Part shown: positions 46,363 through 55,077 of the stretch, one piece after another
Position numbering within the stretch: position 1 is the first letter of the stretch
Layout of the letters: the number at the start of each line of letters is the position of its first letter
Source of the DNA: Tepidicella xavieri
GTDB lineage: Bacteria; Pseudomonadota; Gammaproteobacteria; Burkholderiales; Burkholderiaceae_C
Direction: 5' to 3'
Assembly (NCBI RefSeq): GCF_004363315.1
Contig: NZ_SNYL01000003.1
Span: 157,342-221,341 of the forward strand
DNA: 64,000 bases
Program-made: the position numbers and the translations under genes
The notes under the pieces: model-generated
Databases searched by the model: none
Told to the model about the DNA's origin: nothing
What the model saw: only the letters and a program-made list of their open reading frames with translations

Positions 46363-47358
46363 TCAGGCGAAATGGTCGAAGCCGGCCAGATGGGCGCCAT
46401 CGGGCACCCGGTAGGGCCGGCCTTGGGCATCCACGAGCCGGGCGGTGCCGGCCGCCCCAGCGGCAGGCTCTTCAATGGCACCGATGCGTGTCACCGCCAC
46501 CCCGGCGGCCTGCGCGGCGGCCTGCACCGCCTCACGCGCGGCCGCCGGGGCGGAGAAGACCAATTCGTAGTCGTCGCCACCGGCGAGCACGCAGGTCAGC
46601 GCCAACGGTTTGGGCAACGCACGCACGTCGTCGCTGACGGCCGCGGATTGCATCAGCGTTTCGGCGTCGATGCGCGCGCCCACGCCCGAGGCGCGCAGGA
46701 TGTGCCCCAGGTCGCCGAGCAGCCCGTCGCTCACGTCGGCGCAGGCGCGGGCCACGCCGCGCAGGGCCAACCCCAGCGCCACCCGGGGTTGGGGCCATTC
46801 CATGCGCCGCCGCGCCCGCGCGAACGTGGCCGCCGGCACCTCGCAGCGCCCGCGAAACACCTCCAGCGCCAACCGGGCATCGCCCAACTGGCCGCTGACG
46901 TACACGTCATCGCCCGGTCGCGCGGCATCGCGCCGCAGGGCCTGGCCGGCGGGCACCTCGCCCATCACGGTCAGGCACAGGTTCAACGGCCCGGCCGTGG
47001 TGTCGCCGCCCACCAGGGCACAGCCGTGGGCATCGGCCAGCGCCAGCAGCCCGGCGGCCAAGGCAGCCAGCCAGGCATCGTCAGCCCGGGGCAGCGCCAG
47101 CGCCAGCGTCCAGGCCAGGGGGCGGGCCCCCATCGCGGCCAGATCGCTAAGGTTGACGGCCAGCGCCTTGTGGCCGAGGGCGCGGGGGTCCACCGTGGGC
47201 AGGAAGTGGCGGCCTTCGACCAGCATGTCGGTGGAAACGGCCAGGTGACAGCCTGGGGCGGGCGCCAGCAGGGCGGCGTCGTCGCCATTGCCCAGGGCCA
47301 CGCCGGCCGGTTGCAGGGCGTGCTGGAAGTGGCGCCGGATGAGATCGAACTCGCCCAT
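46363..47358 (-). CDS. thiL: Thiamine-monophosphate kinase
   Basis: 331 residues starting [11 protein letters not shown], the ThiL opening. Metal and nucleotide motifs are GNGDDAALL, AVSTDMLVEGRHF, LSDLAAMGARP, LVGGDTTAGP and ADVSDGLLGDLGHIL. It phosphorylates thiamine monophosphate to thiamine diphosphate. The apaG stop and the thiL start overlap (TGATG). The in-frame ATG three codons upstream is possible but less conserved. Confidence 0.95.
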   Translation of the reverse strand: MGEFDLIRRHFQHALQPAGVALGNGDDAALLAPAPGCHLAVSTDMLVEGRHFLPTVDPRALGHKALAVNLSDLAAMGARPLAWTLALALPRADDAWLAALAAGLLALADAHGCALVGGDTTAGPLNLCLTVMGEVPAGQALRRDAARPGDDVYVSGQLGDARLALEVFRGRCEVPAATFARARRRMEWPQPRVALGLALRGVARACADVSDGLLGDLGHILRASGVGARIDAETLMQSAAVSDDVRALPKPLALTCVLAGGDDYELVFSAPAAAREAVQAAAQAAGVAVTRIGAIEEPAAGAAGTARLVDAQGRPYRVPDGAHLAGFDHFA

Positions 47359-47747
47359 CAGTACCATGCCGCCCCGCCGTTGCCCCCTTCGGCCCGCAGC
47401 ACAAAAGCAGGCACCGGCGCCTCGAAACGGTGCCCGTCCACGCCCACGCAGAAGTAATGCCCGCTCATGATGCCCATGGGCGTCTGCAGGGGGGCGCTGC
47501 TGCTGTACTGGAAGGCCTCGCCCGGCTGTAGCAAAGGCTGCTGCCCAACCACGCCCAGCCCATCGACGACCTGCACCCGCCCCTGGACGTCTTCGATTTC
47601 CCAATGGCGGGCAATCAGCTGGGCCGCCACGTCACCCACATTGCGGATGGTGATGGTGTAGGCGAACACGTACAGCGGCGCCTGCGGATCGGAGGCTTCG
47701 GGCAAATAGCGAACGGCGGCTTCGCACTGGAACTGGTGGCTGGGCAT
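47358..47747 (-). CDS. apaG: ApaG protein (CO2+/Mg2+ efflux-associated family)
   Basis: 129 residues. The fibronectin-like ApaG fold is seen in [58 protein letters not shown] and [10 protein letters not shown]. ApaG proteins are found with ApaH and influence divalent-cation resistance; the molecular role is unclear. It is the promoter-proximal gene of the thiL operon and is divergent from rpe. Length is typical. Confidence 0.95.
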   Translation of the reverse strand: MPSHQFQCEAAVRYLPEASDPQAPLYVFAYTITIRNVGDVAAQLIARHWEIEDVQGRVQVVDGLGVVGQQPLLQPGEAFQYSSSAPLQTPMGIMSGHYFCVGVDGHRFEAPVPAFVLRAEGGNGGAAWY

Positions 47748-47839
47748 GGGGCGATTGTGCCGCGCTTGCAGCCTGCCGGTGCAAAACTGCCACAATGCGG
47801 GCCTGCAGGGGCGCACCGCCCCCTGAACGGCTTGTGACC

Positions 47840-48523
<684 letters not shown>

Positions 48524-48532
48524 GAGCACAAA

Positions 48533-48566
48533 CCAGACGTTAACCCAGACGTCAGCCAGGCGTCAG
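48533..48566 (+). repeat. Short direct repeats upstream of the second chemoreceptor gene
   Basis: CCAGACGT (48533-48540), CCAGACGTCAG (48545-48555) and CCAGGCGTCAG (48556-48566) are three near-copies just after rpe. The last two are tandem. They could be operator half-sites or part of an rpe 3' stem. Nothing else was recognised in the 155-base gap. Confidence 0.3.
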
Positions 48567-48678
48567 GAACCCCGCTTGCACCGGACCAACCGGGGGAAAT
48601 CCCGGTATTTCAGGCGGCTGGATGGTGCCCAATCGTGGCTATGATCGTTGATCGGACGTTTGCCCAGAGTATCCCGCC

Positions 48679-51039
48679 ATGACCGCACCGCACCGCGCAC
48701 ACCCCTTCATCCGCCCCGGCGTCTCGCTCATGCAGCGTCTGCCCATGAGCGCGAAGATGATCGCCATGGCCGCCGTGCTGCTGCTGCCGCTGGCGCTGGC
48801 CGGGGCACTGCTGATTCAGAGCTTCTGGAACGACCGGGCCACGGCGCTGCGCGAACTCTCGGGCCTGCGGGTGGTGCAGCAGGTGGTCGATCTGGCGGTG
48901 CCGCTACAGGATCACCAGGGTCATGTGAACATGCTGCTGGCCGGGCACGCGCCCTCGGCCACCGGTGTGGAGGAGTCCCGGCAACGGCTGCGCGAGCGCA
49001 TCACGGCGCTGGATGCCGCCGTGCAGCGCGAAGCCGCGCTGGGCTTGTCGGGCGAATGGGAGCCGATCCGCGAAGAGTTGCGCAAACTGATCGATGCCAG
49101 CCCCCAAAGCCAGGCGCGCAGCGAGTGGTACGCCCAGCACACCGACTTGCTCGCCCGCCTGCACAAGCTCGCCGTCGTGGCCGGGGAATCGTCCACCCTG
49201 CTGCTGGACCCGAACACCAACGTCTATTACCTCGTCGATCTGCTGGTCGAACGGCTGCTGCCGCTGATGCAGGCCACCACCCATCTGCGCAACGAGGGTG
49301 GTGCCCTGCTGGTGCAACAAAGCCAAGGCTACAGCGCCGAGCTCATCACCAACGCGGTGCGTCTGGGTGGGCAAACCGATTTCGTTGACAGCCGCCTGAT
49401 CCAGATGCAGGAGCGGCTCGACGCGCTGGAGCGCATTGGCGAGGCCGTGCCCGCTGTGTGGGAGGAAGTCACCGGCGCCGCCTACGCCTATACGGCCATC
49501 ACCCGCTCCAGCATGGGGTCAGGCATCCTGATCGCCGATCCGGTTGGCCATTTCCAGGACGGCACCGAGATCCAGGTCGACCAGCATGCCTTTGGTCAAG
49601 CCATGGCCGAGCGGCTGGAGGCCCTGCTGCGCGGCCGCGCCGCGTCCTATGAGCGGCAGGTCGTCATCGTGAGCGTGGCGGCCGTGCTGCTGCTGGTCAT
49701 TCTCATCTATGGCATGGTGGCCTTCTACCATGCCACCATCGACGGCTTGCGCCAGCTCAACAGCGTGATCGAACGCGCCACCGAGGGCGACCTCACGGGC
49801 GAAGTCCATATCGCCGGCACCGACGAAATGGCCCAGATGGCGCGCAAGTTCCAAGGCATGCTCAACAGCCTGTCGGCCATCGTGGCCGATGTGCGCAGCG
49901 TCTCTGCCGTGCTGGGCCACATGGGCCAGCAGCTGGTGCACGACAGCACCCAACTGTCCGAGCGCACGCAGGCCCAGGCCGCCAGCCTGGAGGAAGCCAG
50001 CGCCAACATCCGCGAAGCGGCCGAGACGGTCAACCGCAACAGCGAAAACGTGCAGGAGGTCAGCCGCGTCAGCGCCCGCCTGCACCAGCAGACCGAAGAG
50101 GCCAGCGGGCTGATGCAGCAAACCGTGCGCGGCATGGGCACGCTGCAGGCCACCTCGCGCAAGATGAACGAGATCATCGGCGTGATCGACAGCATCGCGT
50201 TCCAGACCAACATCCTGGCGCTCAATGCCGCGGTGGAGGCGGCCCGCGCGGGCGAGGCCGGCCGTGGCTTTGCCGTGGTGGCCGCAGAGGTGCGCAACCT
50301 GGCCCAACGCAGCCAGTCGGCCGCCGGTGAAGTGCGGCAGCTCATCGCCGAATCCACCGGCCGGGTGCAGTCGTCCGTCGCCGAGATCAGCTCCGTCAAT
50401 GCCGTGATGGACCAGCTCGTGCAAGGCATACGCGACATCAACGCCCGCATCGACGGCATGGCCGTGGCCAGCAACCAGCAAAGCGCCGCGCTCAAGGAAG
50501 TGGCGCAGGCCATGGGGCAGCTCGACACCGTCACTTACGACAACGCCGCCATGGTGGAACGCACCACCAAGCGCTCGGAGGAACTGCGGGCGCACACCGA
50601 TGATCTGGATGAGGCCGTGCACCACATGCGGCTGAAGAACGGCACGGCCGACGTGGCGATGCGGCTGGCGCAAGACGCCCTGGCCCACATCCGGGCCATG
50701 GGCTACGACCAGGCATGTGAAGACTTCTACCGCAAGGACGGCCCCTTCATCGACCGCGATCTCTACGTGTTCGTGCTCGATCGCCAGGGCACCTACCGCG
50801 TCATGGGCGCCGATCGGGCCAAGACCGGCACCCGCGTGCACGACGCCCCCGGCATCGACGCCGATCAGTTCCTGCACGACGCCTGGGACCGCGCCGACAA
50901 CGGCGGCGGCTGGGTGGAGTACAACATCGTCAATCCGCTGACCGGCGACGTGCGCGGCAAGTCCTCCTTCGTGCTGCCGATCAACGACGAGTTGCTGGTC
51001 GGTTGCGGAGCTTACCGCAGCGAGGTCAAGTCGCGCTGA
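48679..51039 (+). CDS. Methyl-accepting chemotaxis protein with C-terminal Cache domain
   Basis: 786 residues. An N-terminal transmembrane helix (KMIAMAAVLLLPLALAGALL), a periplasmic helical sensor region, and a second helix near VVIVSVAAVLLLVILIYG precede a HAMP domain and the MCP signalling hairpin ([20 protein letters not shown]). Unusually, about 130 further residues follow: DRDLYVFVLDRQGTYRVMG...GGGWVEYNIVNPLTGDVRGKSS...LLVGCGAYRSEV, the pattern of an sCache_2 sensor domain, here on the cytoplasmic side. It has no xWxxF pentapeptide. The ligand is unknown. Confidence 0.93.
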   Translation: MTAPHRAHPFIRPGVSLMQRLPMSAKMIAMAAVLLLPLALAGALLIQSFWNDRATALRELSGLRVVQQVVDLAVPLQDHQGHVNMLLAGHAPSATGVEESRQRLRERITALDAAVQREAALGLSGEWEPIREELRKLIDASPQSQARSEWYAQHTDLLARLHKLAVVAGESSTLLLDPNTNVYYLVDLLVERLLPLMQATTHLRNEGGALLVQQSQGYSAELITNAVRLGGQTDFVDSRLIQMQERLDALERIGEAVPAVWEEVTGAAYAYTAITRSSMGSGILIADPVGHFQDGTEIQVDQHAFGQAMAERLEALLRGRAASYERQVVIVSVAAVLLLVILIYGMVAFYHATIDGLRQLNSVIERATEGDLTGEVHIAGTDEMAQMARKFQGMLNSLSAIVADVRSVSAVLGHMGQQLVHDSTQLSERTQAQAASLEEASANIREAAETVNRNSENVQEVSRVSARLHQQTEEASGLMQQTVRGMGTLQATSRKMNEIIGVIDSIAFQTNILALNAAVEAARAGEAGRGFAVVAAEVRNLAQRSQSAAGEVRQLIAESTGRVQSSVAEISSVNAVMDQLVQGIRDINARIDGMAVASNQQSAALKEVAQAMGQLDTVTYDNAAMVERTTKRSEELRAHTDDLDEAVHHMRLKNGTADVAMRLAQDALAHIRAMGYDQACEDFYRKDGPFIDRDLYVFVLDRQGTYRVMGADRAKTGTRVHDAPGIDADQFLHDAWDRADNGGGWVEYNIVNPLTGDVRGKSSFVLPINDELLVGCGAYRSEVKSR

Positions 51040-51166
51040 CCCGCCGCCGGCATGTCCCGGCGCAGGCAACGGGGCAACGGCATGAGCGACAATCGATGCT
51101 TCGCTTCGGGCTTGCGCCCTTCGTCCTTGATTGCCTGTGTCCGTATCGCCTGCTTCTTCGCACCGC

Positions 51167-52390
51167 ATGACTGCGGCCGAGCGCCGCGCCAGTCTGTCGC
51201 TGGCGGCCATTTTCGCCTTGCGCATGCTGGGGCTGTTTCTGGTGCTGCCGGTCTTTGCCCTGGAAGCGGCGCGCTACCCGGGTGGCGACGATCCCGCGCT
51301 CGTGGGGCTGGCGATGGGCATCTACGGCCTGACCCAAGCCTGTTTGCAGATTCCACTGGGCATGGCATCCGATCGCTGGGGCCGCAAGCGCGTCATCCAG
51401 GGCGGGCTGGCGCTGTTTGCGCTGGGCAGCTTGCTGGCGGCCTGGGCGCCCACGCTGGAGTGGCTCACCCTGGGCCGCGCCCTGCAAGGCGGGGGCGCGA
51501 TTTCGGCGGCGGTCACCGCCTTCATCGCCGACACCACGCGTGACGAAGTCCGCACCAAGGCGATGGCGCTGGTCGGCGTGAGCATCGCGCTGATGTTCGC
51601 CTCCTCACTCGTGCTGGCCCCCGTGCTGGCCCACCATATCGGCCTGTCGGGCCTGTTTGCCCTGACCTGCGTGCTGGCGCTGGCTGGCATGGCGGTGGTG
51701 GCCTGGGTGGTGCCGCCCGAGCCGCCGGTGCTGCGCGATGCGGCCCGTGGCGGGCTGGGCCCGGTGCTGCGCGATGCGGCCCTGCTGCGCCTGAACCTGG
51801 GCGTGTTCGTGCTCCATGCCGTGCAACTGGCCATGTGGATGGCCGTGCCGGCGCTGCTGGTGGCTGCGGGCTTGCCGGCGCCTCGGCATTGGACGGTCTA
51901 TCTGCTGGCGCTCGTCGGTTCTTTCGCCGTGATGGGGGGGGTCTTGTTCCGGCTGGAACGGCGCGGCTATCTGCGGGCCGTGTTCCTGGTGGCCATCGCG
52001 CTGCTCGTGCTGGTGCAAATCGTGTTCTGGTGGAGCAGCCGCCAGACCGAAGCCGTGCCGCTGGCGCTGCTGGGCGGGGCGCTGTTTTTGTTTTTTCTGG
52101 GATTCAACACGCTGGAGGCCAGCCAGCCCAGCCTGGTGTCCCGCCTGGCCCCGCCCCAGTCACGCGGTTCAGCGCTCGGGGTGTACAACACCCTGCAATC
52201 GGTGGGCTTCTTCGTCGGTGGCGCGGTGGGCGGCTGGCTGGTGGCACAGGCAGGCGCCAGTGGTCTGTTCATGGCTTGCGCGGCGCTGACCCTGGTGTGG
52301 CTGGTGGTGGCGTGGCCGATGCAGGCGCCGTCGCCCCAGGGGCCGAAGCGGGTGACGCCGCAGGAGCAGCCTGCGGCCCGGGCGCGCTGA
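51167..52390 (+). CDS. MFS transporter (drug/efflux-like)
   Basis: About 407 residues with twelve predicted membrane helices. The A-motif-like loop is GMASDRWGRKRVIQGG after the second helix, and RALQGGGAISAAVTAFIADT marks helix four and the following turn. The family matches 12-helix drug/proton antiporters similar to YajR or Bcr types. The start is taken at ATG 51167 (MTAAERRASL); the frame also opens at TTG 51131 and GTG 51137. Its 3' end overlaps the convergent ClC gene by 122 bases. Substrate is unknown. Confidence 0.85.
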   Translation: MTAAERRASLSLAAIFALRMLGLFLVLPVFALEAARYPGGDDPALVGLAMGIYGLTQACLQIPLGMASDRWGRKRVIQGGLALFALGSLLAAWAPTLEWLTLGRALQGGGAISAAVTAFIADTTRDEVRTKAMALVGVSIALMFASSLVLAPVLAHHIGLSGLFALTCVLALAGMAVVAWVVPPEPPVLRDAARGGLGPVLRDAALLRLNLGVFVLHAVQLAMWMAVPALLVAAGLPAPRHWTVYLLALVGSFAVMGGVLFRLERRGYLRAVFLVAIALLVLVQIVFWWSSRQTEAVPLALLGGALFLFFLGFNTLEASQPSLVSRLAPPQSRGSALGVYNTLQSVGFFVGGAVGGWLVAQAGASGLFMACAALTLVWLVVAWPMQAPSPQGPKRVTPQEQPAARAR

Positions 52391-53780
52391 CGTCTCCGGG
52401 GGGCTCGTCTGCCGCCCCCGCCGGGGCCGGCGCCGGTTCGGCTTTCGTCGCTCGTTCCAGCACCCGTTCGAGCATCAGTTCGGCCATCGTCCCGTACAGC
52501 GGGCGGCTGATCATGCGCGAGACCAGGCTCGACAGCAACGCGCACCCCATGAGGCTCAGCACCATGCTGTGGCCATCGGTCATCTCCATGACGATGATCA
52601 TGGCCGTGATGGGCGCTTGCGTGACGGCGGCCAAAAAGCCGGCCATGCCGATGGCAATCAGTGCCTGCACCTGGCCCGCGTCGGTGAGCCAGGCCACGTC
52701 GGCACCCACGCCGGCGCCCATGGCCAGGCTGGGCCCGAAGATGCCGCCCGGCACCCCCGACCAGGCCGACCACCACGACGCGATGAGCTTGAGCCCCGAA
52801 AACAGAAAGGGTGTGTGCTCCTCCACCGAGGTCATGGCCAGCAGTTCGCGCGCGTGGTGATGCCCGCCACCATTGGCCGCGCCGCCGGTCACCAGGCCAA
52901 TGATGGCCACCCCCAGCCCGCACCATGCCGCAAACCGCACCGGGTGGGCGCGCCGGTAGGCACAGAAGCGATCCGGCAGACCGGTGAACGACACCAGCAG
53001 CAGCCGCGACAGCAACCCGCCCAGCAGCCCGCAGGCCAGCGCAATCATCAGCCCCGGCCAAAACAGATCGGCCCAGGAGACGATTTCGATCGTCACCCGC
53101 CCAAAATACGACAGATTGCCAAACACCGAGACCGACACCAGCCCCGAGACCACGATGGCCGCCAGCATCAGGCCGCTGTTGCGCTGCTCCAGTCGGCGCG
53201 ACAGTTCCTCGATGGCAAAGACGATGCCGCCCAGCGGCGTGTTGAAGGCGGCGGCGATGCCGGCCGCCCCTCCGGCGACGAGCAGCTCGCGTTCGGTGAT
53301 GGCGGTGCGCGGCGAGAGGTAGCGGCGCGCATGGTGCATCACGCCAGCGGCCACCTGCACCGACGGCCCCTGGCGCCCGATCGACAGCCCGGCCAGCACC
53401 CCACCCGAGACACCCAGCACCTTCGCCACGCTCAGGCGCAGCGAGACGACCCGCCCGCGCTCGGCGCGCGGCAAGGCCGGGTCCAACGCCACCATGGCCT
53501 GGGGCACGCCCGAGCCGCCTGCGCCGGGCGCCCAGGCCCGCAGTGCCCACACCACCAAGGCCGTGATGGCCGGCGTCCACAGCAGCGTGAGCCAGCCGTG
53601 CCCGGCCTGCAGCGTCTGGAAATAGGCAAACGCCGCGTCGTACAGCAGCGTGAAAGCCACCACCGCCAGACCGGCCAGCACCGCGAACCCGATCACCACC
53701 GCCCGGTCCAGCCAGTGGCGGGCATCCACCATCTCGCGGCGAAGGTTTTGCAGGAAGTCGGGCTGCGGCGACCGGGGCAT
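52269..53780 (-). CDS. ClC-family chloride channel/antiporter
   Basis: 503 residues. Selectivity-filter landmarks are GSGVPQAMVAL, GRQGPSVQVAAG (the GREGP-type filter with Gln for Glu at the usual gating position) and GVPGGIFGPSLAMGA. Membrane helices continue to PITAMIIVMEMTDG. The last 65 residues are a Pro/Ala-rich, low-complexity tail that lies in the 122-base overlap with the MFS gene. Start is the ATG 53780. It may act as a channel rather than a proton-coupled antiporter because the gating Glu appears replaced; this needs alignment. Confidence 0.88.
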   Translation of the reverse strand: MPRSPQPDFLQNLRREMVDARHWLDRAVVIGFAVLAGLAVVAFTLLYDAAFAYFQTLQAGHGWLTLLWTPAITALVVWALRAWAPGAGGSGVPQAMVALDPALPRAERGRVVSLRLSVAKVLGVSGGVLAGLSIGRQGPSVQVAAGVMHHARRYLSPRTAITERELLVAGGAAGIAAAFNTPLGGIVFAIEELSRRLEQRNSGLMLAAIVVSGLVSVSVFGNLSYFGRVTIEIVSWADLFWPGLMIALACGLLGGLLSRLLLVSFTGLPDRFCAYRRAHPVRFAAWCGLGVAIIGLVTGGAANGGGHHHARELLAMTSVEEHTPFLFSGLKLIASWWSAWSGVPGGIFGPSLAMGAGVGADVAWLTDAGQVQALIAIGMAGFLAAVTQAPITAMIIVMEMTDGHSMVLSLMGCALLSSLVSRMISRPLYGTMAELMLERVLERATKAEPAPAPAGAADEPPGDVSAPGPQAAPAASPASAPGATAPASATPPPATPGSAPRKP

Positions 53781-53786
53781 GCGCCC

Positions 53787-53792
53787 AGTATA
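53787..53792 (-). promoter_or_regulatory. Candidate -10 element of the ClC gene
   Basis: TATACT on the minus strand lies six bases before the ATG at 53780. If it is a true -10, transcription would start at or within the first codon, giving a leaderless mRNA. No convincing -35 was found upstream. Confidence 0.3.
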
Positions 53793-53899
53793 AAAGCTAA
53801 AAGCGAAAGCCCCCGCATGGCGCGGGGCGGTGGCCAATGCCGCAAATGCTGCACAATCGCTGTTTGATTCACACCACGCTTGAAAGAGGACACCGCGCC

Positions 53900-54397
53900 A
53901 TGGCATCCGTCAACAAAGTCATTCTGGTCGGCAACTGCGGCCGCGACGCCGAAATCCGTTACCTGCCCTCTGGCCAGCCCGTGGCGAACGTGACCGTGGC
54001 CACCACCAGCCGGCGCAAAGACCGCAATTCCGGCGAGGTGGTGGAAGACACCCAGTGGCATCGCGTCACCTTCTACGACCGGTTGGCCGAAATCGCCGGC
54101 GACTATGTCAAGAAAGGGCGCCCCATCTATGTGGAAGGGCGCCTGAAATACGGCAAATACACCGACCAGTCCGGGGTTGAGCGCAATACGGTGGACATCA
54201 TCGCCACCGAACTGCAACTGCTCGGCACCCGCGATGGCGCTGCCGCGCCGGGCACCGACGAGGGCGGCTACACCGCGCGCCCAGCCGCGCCGGCACGCTC
54301 GGCCGCTGCGGCCCCGGCCAGCCGCCCGGCGCCCGCCAGCAAGCCGGCTGCGGCCTCCACCGGCTTCGACGACATGGACGACGACATCCCATTCTGA
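53900..54397 (+). CDS. ssb: Single-stranded DNA-binding protein
   Basis: 165 residues. The OB-fold reads ASVNKVILVGNCGRDAEIRY, QWHRVTFYDRLAEIAGDYVK and GRPIYVEGRLKYGKYTDQSG. A Pro/Ala-rich linker leads to the conserved acidic tip FDDMDDDIPF, which docks repair and replication partners. A strong GAGGACA ribosome region precedes the ATG at 53900. It is divergent from the ClC gene. Confidence 0.96.
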   Translation: MASVNKVILVGNCGRDAEIRYLPSGQPVANVTVATTSRRKDRNSGEVVEDTQWHRVTFYDRLAEIAGDYVKKGRPIYVEGRLKYGKYTDQSGVERNTVDIIATELQLLGTRDGAAAPGTDEGGYTARPAAPARSAAAAPASRPAPASKPAAASTGFDDMDDDIPF

Positions 54398-54437
54398 TCG
54401 GCCGCCCAGCCTCTGTCTCGCAGGCGACGGTGCGTGC

Positions 54438-54525
54438 GGGTAACACCTCTATGGCGCCGCGCCCCAGCGGGTTACATCTCTCGAAGGGCGCGCGTTGGCG
54501 CCCATGTCCGTGACGAGGTGTGACC
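54438..54525. repeat. Repeated GGGTNACAYCTCT elements upstream of the Mpo1-like gene
   Basis: GGGTAACACCTCT (54438-54450) and GGGTTACATCTCT (54469-54481) are 31 bases apart, and AGGTGTGACC (54516-54525), an inverted relative, ends at the Mpo1-like start. The spacing and inversion suggest operator sites, but the last also serves as the ribosome site, so coincidence is possible. Confidence 0.35.
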
Positions 54526-55056
54526 ATGCATTCCCTGCAGAAACCCGCTGTCGAATTGATGGTGATGTACGCCCAGTACCACCGCGACCGACGCAACATC
54601 CTCACCCATCTGGTTGGCATTCCGCTGATCGTGCTCTCCGTTGGGCTGCTGCTGGCGCGACCGATCTGGCCGGTGGCGGGGATGGGCCTGACGCTGGCAT
54701 GGCTGCTGTGGGCCGCTGCGGCCTTGTGGTACCTCACGCGCGGCTCGGCGCTGCTGGGGGCGGCCACCGTGGGCGCGATGGCCGTGCTGATGGGGTTGGC
54801 CCATGCCTGGGCGGGTCATCTGGAAGCCACGGGCAGCGCCTGGGCGCCGTGGATGGCGGGGGTGGCGGTGTTCGTGGTGGGGTGGGTGTTTCAGTTCGTC
54901 GGGCACTACTTCGAGGGCCGCAAGCCCGCATTCGCCGACGATCTGGTGGGCCTGCTGGTAGGACCGATGTTCGTGGTGGCCGAGGTGCTGATGATGCTGG
55001 GCGCTTTGGGCGCCATGCGCCAGACCATCGAGATGCAGGCCGGCCCGCAGCGCTGA
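54526..55056 (+). CDS. Mpo1-like (DUF962) membrane protein
   Basis: About 176 residues. Family marks are QYHRDRRNILTHLVGIPLIV, including the conserved His residues, and FVGHYFEGRKPAFADDLVGL, with several hydrophobic segments between. Eukaryotic Mpo1 is an iron-dependent dioxygenase in alpha-oxidation of 2-hydroxy fatty acids; the bacterial role is unproven. A GAGGTG site precedes ATG 54526. An upstream GTG start (54520) is also possible. Confidence 0.85.
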   Translation: MHSLQKPAVELMVMYAQYHRDRRNILTHLVGIPLIVLSVGLLLARPIWPVAGMGLTLAWLLWAAAALWYLTRGSALLGAATVGAMAVLMGLAHAWAGHLEATGSAWAPWMAGVAVFVVGWVFQFVGHYFEGRKPAFADDLVGLLVGPMFVVAEVLMMLGALGAMRQTIEMQAGPQR

Positions 55057-55077
55057 GCCGCGAGGCCGGCCCGGCTC

